64,000 nt of DNA, taken from the NCBI RefSeq assembly GCF_036013975.1, contig NZ_CP107904.1, positions 930,001 through 994,000 on the forward strand, in the 5' to 3' direction. Made by a program: the position numbers and the translations under genes. Source of the DNA: Kitasatospora sp. NBC_00458 (GTDB lineage Bacteria; Actinomycetota; Actinomycetes; Streptomycetales; Streptomycetaceae). Of this stretch, positions 25,782 to 34,844 are shown piece after piece (positions within the stretch are counted from its first letter, which is position 1; every line of letters begins with the position of its first letter). The notes beneath the pieces are model-generated. The model worked only from the letters and a program-made list of their open reading frames with translations, was not told the DNA's origin and did no database searches.

Positions 25782-26271
25782 GGGCCGAGTATGTCAGCGG
25801 CCCACCGGCGCCTGCAGCCGTTCACGGGAACGGCTCCGCCCGGACCGGGCCGGGGCTCCGGCGGGCGGCGCCGGGGGTCACGGCGGGCGGCCCGCCGGTC
25901 GCTCCGCCGCGGGGGAGGCGCCCCGCACCGGCGGGCCCGCCGGCCTTCGCGCGCGATCCCCGCCCCCCGTTCCACGCCCCCCGTTCCACGCGACCGAACG
26001 ACGGAAACGGAATCTTTAACTCCGCCGTCGATGCGCCGGGATTCCGGCCCCATCCAGGAGAAACTCGGCGGACACCGCGCCACAGCCGGACGTGTACGAG
26101 CCCCCGATCCCTTGTCCTCGGGCCAGTTTGACCTTGACCTGGCCGTGTCAATGCGGCAGGATACCCCGGGGTCGCAACATCATTTTCCGGTTGCACGTTC
26201 CCGTACCCGCACTGCTGAAATGCCCGCAGAACTGCTGCTTTTGGTCGCCACTCGACGTCAAGGAGCTTTGT
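25782..26271. other. Intergenic region between the two gene blocks
   Basis: About 490 bases without a convincing gene. The part near the phosphatase start is ordinary GC-rich sequence. From about 25980 onward it becomes less GC-rich (for example GGAATCTTTAAC at 26008-26019) and carries the promoter-like sequence reported separately and a leader of roughly 100 bases. It marks the boundary between the polysaccharide locus and the biosynthetic cluster. Confidence 0.6.
26134..26162 (+). promoter_or_regulatory. Putative housekeeping-type promoter for the NRPS operon
   Basis: TTGACC at 26134-26139 (a second TTGACC sits directly before it at 26128-26133), a 17-base spacer, and CAGGAT at 26157-26162. 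This fits the actinomycete consensus of TTGACN and TAGRRT for the main sigma factor. The start of transcription would lie near 26169, about 100 bases before the GTG of the first NRPS gene. The tandem TTGACC may also be a direct-repeat operator. Confidence 0.5.
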
Positions 26272-29200
26272 GTGAGTTCAGCGCACGACGGTACCGCATT
26301 GAGTAAGAAGCAGTCCCTTGCCGGCATCCTGGCACGCGCGCGCTCCAGGATCACCGAAGGGCCCAGCCCTCGCCAGGACCGGAACAATGTGCTGCTTTCT
26401 CATTCACAGAACACACTGTGGTTCGTCGACCGGTTGCGGAGCGGCCTGTCGACCTACAACGTCGCTTTCCTGTTCCGGCTCGAAGGCGACCTCGACATCG
26501 GGGCCCTGACCGATTCCTTCACCAGCATCGTCATGCGGCACGAGGCGCTGCGGACCCACGTCCTCGTGGAGAACGACGAGTACTTCCAGGGGATCGTCGA
26601 ATCCCCCGAGGTCGTCATCGAGCGGACGAGCGTGGAATCCGAGGGCGAAGCCGACCGGATCATGGCCGAACTCGCCGAGACCCCGCTGGACCTGACCGAG
26701 TTCCCGCTGTGGCGGGCCACCCTGGTCACGGTGGGGAAGGATCTCCACCACTTCGGCTTCGTCGTCCACCACATCGTCTTCGACGGCGTGTCGACGGCGA
26801 TCTTCTTCGAGGAGCTGGAGCAGGAGTACAACGCCCGGCGGGCCGGCACCCTGCCCGAAGTAGAGCCCCCGACCGTCCAGTTCGCCGACTTCAGCCTGTG
26901 GCAGCGTAAGCGGATGAGCGCGGGGGCGTGGCAGGAGAGCGTGGACTTCTGGTCCGAGACGCTCCGCGACGTCGATGTCATGGACATACCCGGTGACCGG
27001 CCGCTTCCGCCCGAGACGACCTACGCCGGCGCCGCGGAGGTGACCACCCTGCCGGGTCTGGCGGCACAGGTGAACGACCTCGCCTCGTCCCTGTCGACCA
27101 CGCCGATCACCGTCTACGCCACGGCGATGGGCTGTCTTTTCAGCAAGTACTCGGGGTCCGAGGACGTCATCTTCGGAATGCCGACGGCCAACCGCTCCGA
27201 AGTCGAATGCGAAAGAACGATCGGCTTCTTCATCAACATGTTGCCGCTGCGTTTCCGGATCGACCCCGGCACGACGTTCCGGGAATCCCTCGCGGACGTG
27301 CAGCGCCGTTTCCGCGACGGCCAGGCCCACGGGCGGCTCCCCCTTGAGGAGATCATCGCCGGGGCCGGCGTCAAGCGTGAATCGGCCCGCTCCACCCTGT
27401 TCCAGTACACGCTGACGATGAACGAATGGGCCGAGCCGCTCAAGCTCGACGGAATCACCGCGGTCGAGAACGAGCCCGACACCACGCACGCGAAGTTCTT
27501 CCAGTCCTGGACGGTCACCCGGAAGGGCGCGGACCTGGAGATCCACACCGCGTACAACACGGACGTCTTCGACGCGGCGACGATCGCCACGATGCAGCGC
27601 GCCTTCGTCGGGATCCTGCGCCGGGCGATTTCCCTGCCGGACGCCACCATCGGCGAGTCGTGGGCCCGTGACGAGGAATCCCGCGCGGTTCAGGCGGTTC
27701 TCGGAAAGGGCCCGGAATTCCCGTCGCCCGGCGGCAACGTCTTCACGCACTTCTGCGCCGTCGCGGACGAGCACGCGCAGCGCCCGGCGGTGAGCACGGC
27801 CGACACGACCCTGACCTACGGCGAACTCCGGCACCGCGCCGAGGCGCTCCGCGCCCACTTCGCGGCGTCCGGCGTCGGCCCCGGCGACCGGGTGGGCGTC
27901 GCGCTCGAACCGTCCCCCGACTTCCCCGCGACCGTCCTCGCGCTGCTGGCGCTGGACGCCGTGTACGTGCCGATCGACGCGATGAACCCGCCGGGCCGCA
28001 TCGCGTCGATCATCGGCGGCGCCGACCTGCAGCGCGTGGTCTGCGACGCGACGACGGCCGGTGTCGCGCCCGGGCTGGAGTTCCGCCTGCCGGCGGACCT
28101 CCCGGCCGCGACGACGCTCCCGGGGGCGGCCCCCGGCGGCGACTCGGTCGCCTACCTGATGCACACCTCGGGGAGCACGGGGACGCCGAAGGGCGTGCTC
28201 GTCACCCACGACAACATCCTGGGGTTCATCCGGAACGTCCGGACGCTCTTCGAGCTCACTCCGCAGGATCGTTTCCTCGGCTACGCCTCGTGCGGGTTCG
28301 ACGTGTCGGTCTTCGAGATGTTCGGCGCGCTGCTGACGGGCGCGTCGCTCCACCTCGTGCCGTCCGCGATGCGCCTCGACATGTCCGGCGTGCAGCGGTT
28401 CCTGGAGGAGCACCGCGTCACGGTGACCGACCTGCCGCCGTCGGTCATGAAGCTGCTCGACCCGGCACCGCTCGACGACCTGCGGATCGTGTTCGTCGGC
28501 GGCGAGGCCTTCTCCCACGAGCTGGTACGGGCCTGGGGCCGGGGCCGTCGCATCTTCAACGGGTACGGCGTCACCGAGTGCACCGTCACCAGCATCGTCG
28601 AGGAGCTCAAGGAGCCGCTGACGACCGCCGCCCTGCCCATCGGCGCCCCGATGGACAACCACGTCGCGTACGTGCTGGACGCGCGGAACGTGCCGGTGCC
28701 GCAGGGCGTCATCGGGCAGCTGGCCATCGGCGGGGTCGGACTGGCGGCCGGGTACTGGAACCGGGACGAGGACAACCGGCGGCGGTTCATCCCCGACCCG
28801 TTCTCCGAGGACCCCTCGGCCCGTCTCTACCTGACCGGCGACCTCGCCCGGCACAACGGCGACGGCCGTCTGGTGTACGTCGGCCGGGCCGACAAGCAGG
28901 TCAAGATCAACGGCGTGCGCATCGAGATCGGCGAGATCGAGAGCGCCGTCCGCGGCGCCCGCGGGGTGCTCAACGTCTTCGTGCAGGTCCAGCAGGAGCA
29001 GGACCAGAAGCGGGTCGTCGCGTACTGCGCGACCGGCGGGGCGGGCGACGTCACCGAGAACGCGCTGCGCGAGCACTGCCGCAGGCACCTCGTGTCCACC
29101 ATGGTGCCGGCCAAGTTCGTGCTGCTGGACGAGCTCCCGATCAACGCGAGCGGCAAGATCGACGAGCGCGCCCTGCCGGCCGTGGACGCCACCGCCGAAC

Positions 29201-29526
29201 CGGAGGAGGCGGACCGGCTCACGGACGTCGAACGCCGGATGATGACCCAGGCGTTCGGTCCGATCCTCGGCCGCACCGACTTCGCGAAGAACGTCAGCTT
29301 CTTCGACCTGGGCGGGACGAGCCTCCAGGCCGCCCAGCTGATATCCAAGATCAAGAAGATCTTCGCGACCGACGTCTCACTGGCCGCCTTCTTCGCGGAC
29401 TCCAGCGTGCAGAGCCTGGCCCTGGAGGTCGAACGCTCCAGGCTGGCGAGTCTGTCCCCCGAGGAACTCCAGCAAGCCATCGAGGAGATGACCGAAGAGG
29501 ACGTCACCCGGCTCCTGGCGGAGTGA
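26272..29526 (+). CDS. Nonribosomal peptide synthetase, module C-A-T
   Basis: One-module NRPS of 1084 residues. The condensation domain (about 40-480) has HHIVFDG at 166-172. The adenylation domain (about 490-965) has the core motif HTSGSTGTPKG at 631-641, CGFDVSVFEMF (Asp for the amino group of an alpha-amino acid), NGYGVTECTV and Lys962 in NASGKIDE. The carrier domain has Ser1017 in LGGTSLQ. There is no thioesterase or epimerase. Specificity positions read by eye as D-V-F-D-F-G-G-V-T, which I do not recognise. The GTG at 26272 is chosen over an upstream ATG because AAGGAG sits six bases before it and the family sequence begins later. It begins the cluster and extends an upstream aminoacyl or peptidyl thioester, since its C domain needs a donor. 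Confidence 0.93.
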   Translation: MSSAHDGTALSKKQSLAGILARARSRITEGPSPRQDRNNVLLSHSQNTLWFVDRLRSGLSTYNVAFLFRLEGDLDIGALTDSFTSIVMRHEALRTHVLVENDEYFQGIVESPEVVIERTSVESEGEADRIMAELAETPLDLTEFPLWRATLVTVGKDLHHFGFVVHHIVFDGVSTAIFFEELEQEYNARRAGTLPEVEPPTVQFADFSLWQRKRMSAGAWQESVDFWSETLRDVDVMDIPGDRPLPPETTYAGAAEVTTLPGLAAQVNDLASSLSTTPITVYATAMGCLFSKYSGSEDVIFGMPTANRSEVECERTIGFFINMLPLRFRIDPGTTFRESLADVQRRFRDGQAHGRLPLEEIIAGAGVKRESARSTLFQYTLTMNEWAEPLKLDGITAVENEPDTTHAKFFQSWTVTRKGADLEIHTAYNTDVFDAATIATMQRAFVGILRRAISLPDATIGESWARDEESRAVQAVLGKGPEFPSPGGNVFTHFCAVADEHAQRPAVSTADTTLTYGELRHRAEALRAHFAASGVGPGDRVGVALEPSPDFPATVLALLALDAVYVPIDAMNPPGRIASIIGGADLQRVVCDATTAGVAPGLEFRLPADLPAATTLPGAAPGGDSVAYLMHTSGSTGTPKGVLVTHDNILGFIRNVRTLFELTPQDRFLGYASCGFDVSVFEMFGALLTGASLHLVPSAMRLDMSGVQRFLEEHRVTVTDLPPSVMKLLDPAPLDDLRIVFVGGEAFSHELVRAWGRGRRIFNGYGVTECTVTSIVEELKEPLTTAALPIGAPMDNHVAYVLDARNVPVPQGVIGQLAIGGVGLAAGYWNRDEDNRRRFIPDPFSEDPSARLYLTGDLARHNGDGRLVYVGRADKQVKINGVRIEIGEIESAVRGARGVLNVFVQVQQEQDQKRVVAYCATGGAGDVTENALREHCRRHLVSTMVPAKFVLLDELPINASGKIDERALPAVDATAEPEEADRLTDVERRMMTQAFGPILGRTDFAKNVSFFDLGGTSLQAAQLISKIKKIFATDVSLAAFFADSSVQSLALEVERSRLASLSPEELQQAIEEMTEEDVTRLLAE

Positions 29527-29559
29527 CGGCCGGTCCCCGATCGCAACGGCAGGGAACGT

Positions 29560-32280
29560 GTGATGCAACGTGAAGGCGAACGCCTGAACGCCTACCTCCG
29601 AACGAGGTCGGCGGCGGCGGACACATCAAGCCCCATCGAACTGAGCCTCTCGGCCGCCTCCGGCCGGGTGCTCCTGTTCGCCCACCCCGTGGGCGGCAGT
29701 CTGCTGGCCTACCAGCCGCTGGTCCACCGGCTCACCGACCACAGGTGTCTCGGGCTGGAGGCGTCCTCGCGGACGCCGGCGGACGGCGGACCCGTCGAAT
29801 CGGTCCAGGACCTCGCCCGGCGCTACGTCGAGGGGTTCGGCGCGGACGTCCCCGCGGTCGACGTGGTCTGCGGCTGGTCGTTCGGCGGTGCCCTCGCCTG
29901 GGAGGTCGCCTGCCTGCTCGCGGAGCGCGGCAACCGCCCCGGGGTCGTGCTCCTCGACTCGACCTGGGCGTGCGGCGACGTCCCGGTGTGGACACCCGCC
30001 GAAGCGGTGCAGGGCTTCCTGCTCGACGTGCTGCGGCAGGGCGGGCGCGAGGCCGAGGTCACCGCGCAGACGCCCGCGGAAGCCGCCGCGGTGCTGGACA
30101 TGGATCCGGAGACGCTCACCGAGCGCCTGGAGATCTTCACCCGCAACCGACGGCTCGTCTGCCGGTGGCAGCCGACACCGGGCGACCTCGACGTCGTCTC
30201 GGTGCGCGCCGTGGAGTCCCTCAAGTCCGACTGGAGCGCGGCGACCACGGGCAGCGTGCGGATCCACGACCTGCCCGGCGACCACTACGGCCTGCTCGGC
30301 GAGGCCGGCAACGTCGCGGCGATCGAACGGATCATCAGGGAGGAGCACCCCGCCGCCGGGTCCGGACGGCCGGACGAGGCCCGCCGCACCCGCGGGAGCG
30401 ACGACGCCCACGACACCCGCGAGTCGGGGGAGGCCCACCAGCCCGACGCGGCCGACCTACACGCCTCGCTGGCGAAGCTCGTGGACACGCCGCACTGGCG
30501 CGACCTCGTGATCCGCTCCCGCCGGATGGACCCGGACGCCATCGCCGAGGCCTACCGGGAGCTCGGCCGGCGCGGGCTGCTCACGCCCGACTGGCCGCGC
30601 GAGTTCGGCGGCGGCGGCACCCCGACGCGGCTCGCCATCGAGCTGTTCGAGGGCTTCTGCTCGACCGGCCTGCCGGACCTCGTGTACGCGCTCACCGTGC
30701 AGATCGTCGGGAACTTCGTCCTCAAGTCCGGTTCGGAGCGGCTGAAGCGCGAACTGCTCCCCCGCATCAGCCGGGGCGAGGAGTTCTCCACCGTCCTCTA
30801 CAGCGAACCGCGCGCCGGCAGCGACCTCGCGGCGCTCCGGACCAGGGCGGAGCGCCGCGGCGACCGCTACGTCCTCAACGGCGTCAAGGTGTTCAGCATC
30901 TACAGCGACCTCGCGGGCTCGGCGCTGGTGTCCGCGCGCACCGGGGAGGGCGGGAGCAAGTACGACGGCATCACGCTCTTCGTCGTCGACCTGGCCGCGG
31001 ACGGCGTGACCGTCGAGCTCGTCGAAACGGTGCAGCGCGAACGGATGTGCCGGGTGCGCCTCCAGGACGTCGAGGTCGAGAGCTGGCGCCGGGTGGGCGA
31101 GGAGGGCCGCGGCTGGGCCCTGCTGGACGGGGCGCTGGCCATCGAGCGCACCGGCATCGACCACGTCGTCCGGGCGGCGCGGTGGCTCAGGGCGCTGCGC
31201 GGGACGGCCGGCCGGCCCCGGAGTGCGGAACGCCTGGAACGCCTCGAAGGCCAGGTCGAGTGCGCCACGACGCTGGCCCGCTCCGCCACCGAGGTCTTCC
31301 TGCGGGCCGACGTCAAGGCCATCGACACCGCCGTCGCCAAGCTGTACACGAGCGAGACCTGCCAGCAGGTCGGGCACGAGGTGCTCCGCCACTGGAGCAC
31401 GCTCGGCAGGGCCACCGGCGTCGACGACCTGGTCCACGAGGAGCTGTTCTCGGGGCTGACCGAGTCGCCGGGGCTCACGCTGTCCGCCGGCACCTCGGAG
31501 ATGATGCTGTCCACCATCTCGGCCGACCTCAAGGAGGAGTACTCCCGGCGCTGCCTCGGGATCCTGCACCTCTTCGGCGGGGAGCTGGTCGACACCGTCC
31601 TGGAGGTCCTCGAACCCGTCGGCGCCGGCGTCCGGGTGGAGCCGCTGTTCGCCCACTCGCCGGCGCGGCGCACGGCGCTCGCGGCGACCCTGGCGGAGCT
31701 CGGCCTCGACGCGATCGAGCGGCCCGAGGAGGAGGGGGGCCTCGGCCTCGGCCTCACCGTCGGCTGCGCGGTCAACCTGAGCCTGGGGTACCTCGGCTAC
31801 GAGAACGCCTACCGGCCGTGCGCGCTCCCGGGCCGCGCGGCCGAGGCGGGCGACGGCGGCACCGCCCACGACGGCTGCCCTTCCCCCGCGTGCAGGCTGC
31901 GCCACGCCGGCTACGTGCTGGGGCTCGGCATCGGCCTGTTCCGCAGCGCCTGGGAACACGCCTCCACCCGGACCCAGTTCGGCCGGAACCTCGTCGAGTT
32001 CGACGCCCTGATGTTCCCGCTGATCCGCGGGTACGCCGACCTGAACGCCCTGGGCGCACGCCTCCACGAGATCGCGGAGAACGTGGCGGACGCCGACGAG
32101 GGGGTCCTCTCCCGGTTCGAACTCGTCGAACAGGACGCCCTGGTGCGCGTCGTGCGGGCCGCGATGCAGGTCCTGGGCGCCCAGGGGATCACCGAGTGGT
32201 CGGTCGCCTCGCGCTTCTACATGAGGTGCGCGGAGAACATCGGGCTGCTCGACCACGAAGGCACGGTGACGGACGACTGA
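29560..32280 (+). CDS. Thioesterase fused to acyl-CoA dehydrogenase domains
   Basis: Protein of 906 residues with an unusual order. Residues about 35-260 are an alpha/beta-hydrolase thioesterase: GWSFGG with Ser107, Asp133 and His242 as triad. After a hydrophilic linker (265-300), residues 300-650 are a complete FAD acyl-CoA dehydrogenase (YSEPRAGSDLA at 414-424, GTSEM near 644-648). Residues 655-906 are a second, partial dehydrogenase with the helical C-terminal half (FGRN at 807-810). The dehydrogenase probably installs a double bond in a carrier-bound acyl or aminoacyl group, while the thioesterase releases or edits thioesters. An enamine or dehydroamino acid, as in azinomycin, would fit but is inference. 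GTG at 29560 and ATG at 29563 are both possible starts, 33 bases after the NRPS. Confidence 0.88.
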   Translation: MMQREGERLNAYLRTRSAAADTSSPIELSLSAASGRVLLFAHPVGGSLLAYQPLVHRLTDHRCLGLEASSRTPADGGPVESVQDLARRYVEGFGADVPAVDVVCGWSFGGALAWEVACLLAERGNRPGVVLLDSTWACGDVPVWTPAEAVQGFLLDVLRQGGREAEVTAQTPAEAAAVLDMDPETLTERLEIFTRNRRLVCRWQPTPGDLDVVSVRAVESLKSDWSAATTGSVRIHDLPGDHYGLLGEAGNVAAIERIIREEHPAAGSGRPDEARRTRGSDDAHDTRESGEAHQPDAADLHASLAKLVDTPHWRDLVIRSRRMDPDAIAEAYRELGRRGLLTPDWPREFGGGGTPTRLAIELFEGFCSTGLPDLVYALTVQIVGNFVLKSGSERLKRELLPRISRGEEFSTVLYSEPRAGSDLAALRTRAERRGDRYVLNGVKVFSIYSDLAGSALVSARTGEGGSKYDGITLFVVDLAADGVTVELVETVQRERMCRVRLQDVEVESWRRVGEEGRGWALLDGALAIERTGIDHVVRAARWLRALRGTAGRPRSAERLERLEGQVECATTLARSATEVFLRADVKAIDTAVAKLYTSETCQQVGHEVLRHWSTLGRATGVDDLVHEELFSGLTESPGLTLSAGTSEMMLSTISADLKEEYSRRCLGILHLFGGELVDTVLEVLEPVGAGVRVEPLFAHSPARRTALAATLAELGLDAIERPEEEGGLGLGLTVGCAVNLSLGYLGYENAYRPCALPGRAAEAGDGGTAHDGCPSPACRLRHAGYVLGLGIGLFRSAWEHASTRTQFGRNLVEFDALMFPLIRGYADLNALGARLHEIAENVADADEGVLSRFELVEQDALVRVVRAAMQVLGAQGITEWSVASRFYMRCAENIGLLDHEGTVTDD

Positions 32281-32386
32281 CCCGGACTGCGGTTCCGGCG
32301 GCCCGCCGCCGACGACGATTCCACGCTCCACCGGATCGTACGAGCGTTTTCGAGTGTCGTGAATCCCATGCGAAGGTGGTCTTTCG

Positions 32387-33613
32387 ATGCGCGTTTCCCT
32401 CACGGGCCCCGAACCCTCCGACACGATTTCCCAGGAATTGTACGAGGAATCCCAGTACGCGGTGCGGAACATGCATTCCGTGTGGCAGGATCTGCGGAAG
32501 AGCGACGGTCTCACGCGGCAGCGGACCCCGGACGGCCAGGATTTCCTCGCGGCCGTGCGGTACGAGGACGTCCGTGACGTCCTGAACGATCCCGCGACGT
32601 TCTCCTCGGCCTACAGCACCATGCTCACGGTGCGCGGAGACGGCGACGTGGCGGCCGGGGCGGCCATCCACCTCACGGACCCGCCGCTGCACCCCGACGT
32701 CAAACGCGTCTTCACGCCGCTGATGACGGTGCCGGCGACACAGCGCCTCCAGCAGAGCATCACGGACCGCATGTCGGAACTCTTCGAGACGATCCGCGGA
32801 CGGGAGTCCTTCGACTTCTGCGACGCCATGGTCACCCTGCCCATGACGATCACGGGAATGCTGATGGGCATTCCCCAGGAGCAGTGGACCGTCACGGGGC
32901 GGGCGACGGTCCGCGCGATGGGAGGGGTGGACCCGGCCGGGTCGGAGTACCAGCGCCGGTTCGCCCTCTTCGAGGCGCACACGACCATCATGACCGTGCT
33001 CGGGGACGTCCTGGAGAACTCCCCGCCCGCCGACTCGGTGAGCGGCCGCTGCCCGGCCACCGCCCGCGTGGTGGCGGACGAGGACCGGAACGTGCCGCTG
33101 CTCAACGCGTACGCGTTCCTCATGGGCGCCAATCCGACGGTGCCCCAGACCATCAACCAGACGCTGATCCTGCTGGCCGGCGACGACGACCTGTGGTCGT
33201 GGTTCACCCGCCAGGAGGAGACCGACCAGCGGTTCGTCGACGAGGCGCTCCGCTGGGCGAGCCCGGTCAACCACGTCCTGCGGCGCACCACCGGGGACAC
33301 CGTGCTGGCCGGCACCGGGATCCCGGCGGGGTCCCTGGTCTCCGCCTGGATCGCCTCGGCCAACCGCGACGAGGAGGTTTTCGCGGATCCGTACAGCTTC
33401 ATTCCCGACCGTTCCCCGAACCGTCACCTCGCATTCGGACTCGGCGTCCACCGGTGCATCGGTCAGCATGTCGCCGGACTCGGTATGAAGATATTCTTCG
33501 ATCTCTGGCGAAAGAACGTGCGATCCTTTTCCCTGGACGGCGACCCCAAGCACCTCATCTCGAACTTCCTGAACGGCGTAGTGTGTCTGCCGCTGGCAGT
33601 GACCTGGAAGTAG
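32387..33613 (+). CDS. Cytochrome P450
   Basis: Class I bacterial P450 of 408 residues. The heme loop is FGLGVHRCIG with Cys357 as ligand, and the ExxR pair is Glu286/Arg289. The I-helix reads GANPT at 247-251: the threonine is kept, but the acidic residue normally before it is a proline. P450s with altered acid-alcohol pairs often work on carrier-bound substrates or do chemistry other than hydroxylation. No ferredoxin gene is adjacent, so redox partners come from elsewhere. The ATG follows GAAGGTGG by eight bases after a 106-base gap, so it may have its own promoter. The ends of the gene use more A/T-ending codons than its neighbours. Confidence 0.92.
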   Translation: MRVSLTGPEPSDTISQELYEESQYAVRNMHSVWQDLRKSDGLTRQRTPDGQDFLAAVRYEDVRDVLNDPATFSSAYSTMLTVRGDGDVAAGAAIHLTDPPLHPDVKRVFTPLMTVPATQRLQQSITDRMSELFETIRGRESFDFCDAMVTLPMTITGMLMGIPQEQWTVTGRATVRAMGGVDPAGSEYQRRFALFEAHTTIMTVLGDVLENSPPADSVSGRCPATARVVADEDRNVPLLNAYAFLMGANPTVPQTINQTLILLAGDDDLWSWFTRQEETDQRFVDEALRWASPVNHVLRRTTGDTVLAGTGIPAGSLVSAWIASANRDEEVFADPYSFIPDRSPNRHLAFGLGVHRCIGQHVAGLGMKIFFDLWRKNVRSFSLDGDPKHLISNFLNGVVCLPLAVTWK

Positions 33614-33663
33614 CCGGAAACCGGCGGCCGGGCCGAGGATTCACCACGCGGAAGGCAATTCGG

Positions 33664-34242
33664 ATGAGCGATTTCGTCACCACGGTCGTCGGACCGGACG
33701 ACTGGCCCACGGTCGGTGCTTTCTTCGAGCCGAAAGGGCTCGTCGAGAACTGCTGGTGCACGTACTTCCGGATGACGGCCAAGGAACGCTCCTCCTGCGG
33801 CTCCGCGGCACGCAGGGACCGGCTCCGCGACCTGGTCGAGGCCGGCGAACGGGTGGGCGTCATCGGCACGGTCGACGGCGTTCCCGTCGGCTGGATCGGA
33901 GTCGGCCCCCGGCTCGGCTTCCCGAGGCTGCGGGGGTCCCGCGCGGCGAAACTCGTCCCGGGCGACGACCCGGAACGGATCTGGTCCATCGTGTGCCTGT
34001 ACCTGGCGCGCGAGCACCGCCACCAGGGACTCGTCCGGGTGCTCGTCGACCGGGCGGTGGACTGGGCGCGGGACGAGAAAGCAGAAATCATCGAGGCCTA
34101 TCCCGAGGACGACCGGAACCCCGCGGCGGAAGTCGAACGCGGAAGCTTCCACGGCAGGGTGACCACCTTCGAGTCCTGTGGCTTCACCGTCGTCGAACCC
34201 CGGTTGCAGCACAGGGCATTGGTACGGAAGGATCTCCGTTGA
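33664..34242 (+). CDS. GNAT-family N-acetyltransferase
   Basis: Protein of 192 residues with a GNAT core. The hydrophobic strand RIWSIVCLYLAREHRHQGLVRVLVDRAV (about 98-125) holds the acetyl-CoA pyrophosphate loop (HRHQGLV), and GFTVVEP is the C-terminal beta bulge. It acetylates a primary amine, unknown which. Two roles fit: masking an amine of the diamino acid intermediate, or self-protection by acetylating the finished aziridine compound. The ATG is preceded by GGAAGG 12 bases upstream. Its stop overlaps the TTG of the next gene, linking it to the aziridine-pair genes. Confidence 0.8.
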   Translation: MSDFVTTVVGPDDWPTVGAFFEPKGLVENCWCTYFRMTAKERSSCGSAARRDRLRDLVEAGERVGVIGTVDGVPVGWIGVGPRLGFPRLRGSRAAKLVPGDDPERIWSIVCLYLAREHRHQGLVRVLVDRAVDWARDEKAEIIEAYPEDDRNPAAEVERGSFHGRVTTFESCGFTVVEPRLQHRALVRKDLR

Positions 34243-34844
34243 CTGTTCACCGAGTGCTTGAGCTCGAACCCTTTCTGAACAACCAGGCGGCGACCACCCC
34301 GGAGAACCTCGCCGACGGTCGACTGAACGTGTGGCGCAACTCGCTCCCGGCGCAGCCCGCGCCCCTGGAGCTCCTCGTGGACGACGTCCCGCTGCGCAGC
34401 GCCCGGCTCGACGGGCACGGCCCGGACAACGTCCTCTGTGCGGGCCAGCGGATCGAGGTCCCGGAGCGGCGGTGGGACTGGCTCTACGTCATCGGCTGCG
34501 GCGAGCGCCGCGTCAGGGACGTCGTCACCTGGCACTTCTCCGACGGCACCGTGGACCGGGACCACTTCGCGCTCTCCGACCTGTGGGAGGGCCGGTCGGG
34601 CTTCGGTGAGGAGCTCGCGCTGCGCACCGACGTCATCCACTACCCGCACCACGTCCAGGAGCGCATCGGAATCACGCTCTGGTGCCAGCGCCTGCCGATC
34701 ACGACGCGCAAGCCGCTCGGCGCCCTGTCGTTGCCCAGGAACCCGGCCGTCCATCTCTTCGCCATGACGCTCGTCGGCCGGCAGGTGAACGCCGGCTCCG
34801 ACGGCGATCCGCAGATACAGGGAGCCAGCCGTGAACTCAGGTAG
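34239..34844 (+). CDS. Unassigned protein, candidate small subunit of an aziridine-forming pair (AziU2/Vzb11-like)
   Basis: Protein of 201 residues with no catalytic motif I recognise. It is rich in Trp, His and Arg (WDWLYVIGCGERRVRDVVTWHF, YPHHVQERIG, HLFAMTLVG) and looks like a beta-sandwich. The assignment comes from context: it overlaps a 358-residue unassigned gene, directly before a DegT aminotransferase and a split transketolase. That is the gene set beside vzb10/vzb11 in vazabitide biosynthesis, whose products (AziU3/U2 in azinomycin) close an aziridine by expelling sulfate. I have not compared sequences, so the identity is inference. TTG start overlapping the preceding stop (ttga). 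Confidence 0.55.
   Translation: MTVHRVLELEPFLNNQAATTPENLADGRLNVWRNSLPAQPAPLELLVDDVPLRSARLDGHGPDNVLCAGQRIEVPERRWDWLYVIGCGERRVRDVVTWHFSDGTVDRDHFALSDLWEGRSGFGEELALRTDVIHYPHHVQERIGITLWCQRLPITTRKPLGALSLPRNPAVHLFAMTLVGRQVNAGSDGDPQIQGASRELR

Noticed and set aside
25791..26306. Plus-strand frame before the first NRPS gene
   Set aside because: Runs through the promoter-like sequence and the true NRPS start, with Arg/Pro-rich, non-family protein.
26404..29088. Long minus-strand open frame opposite the C-A-T synthetase
   Set aside because: Shadow of a gene with all NRPS core motifs.
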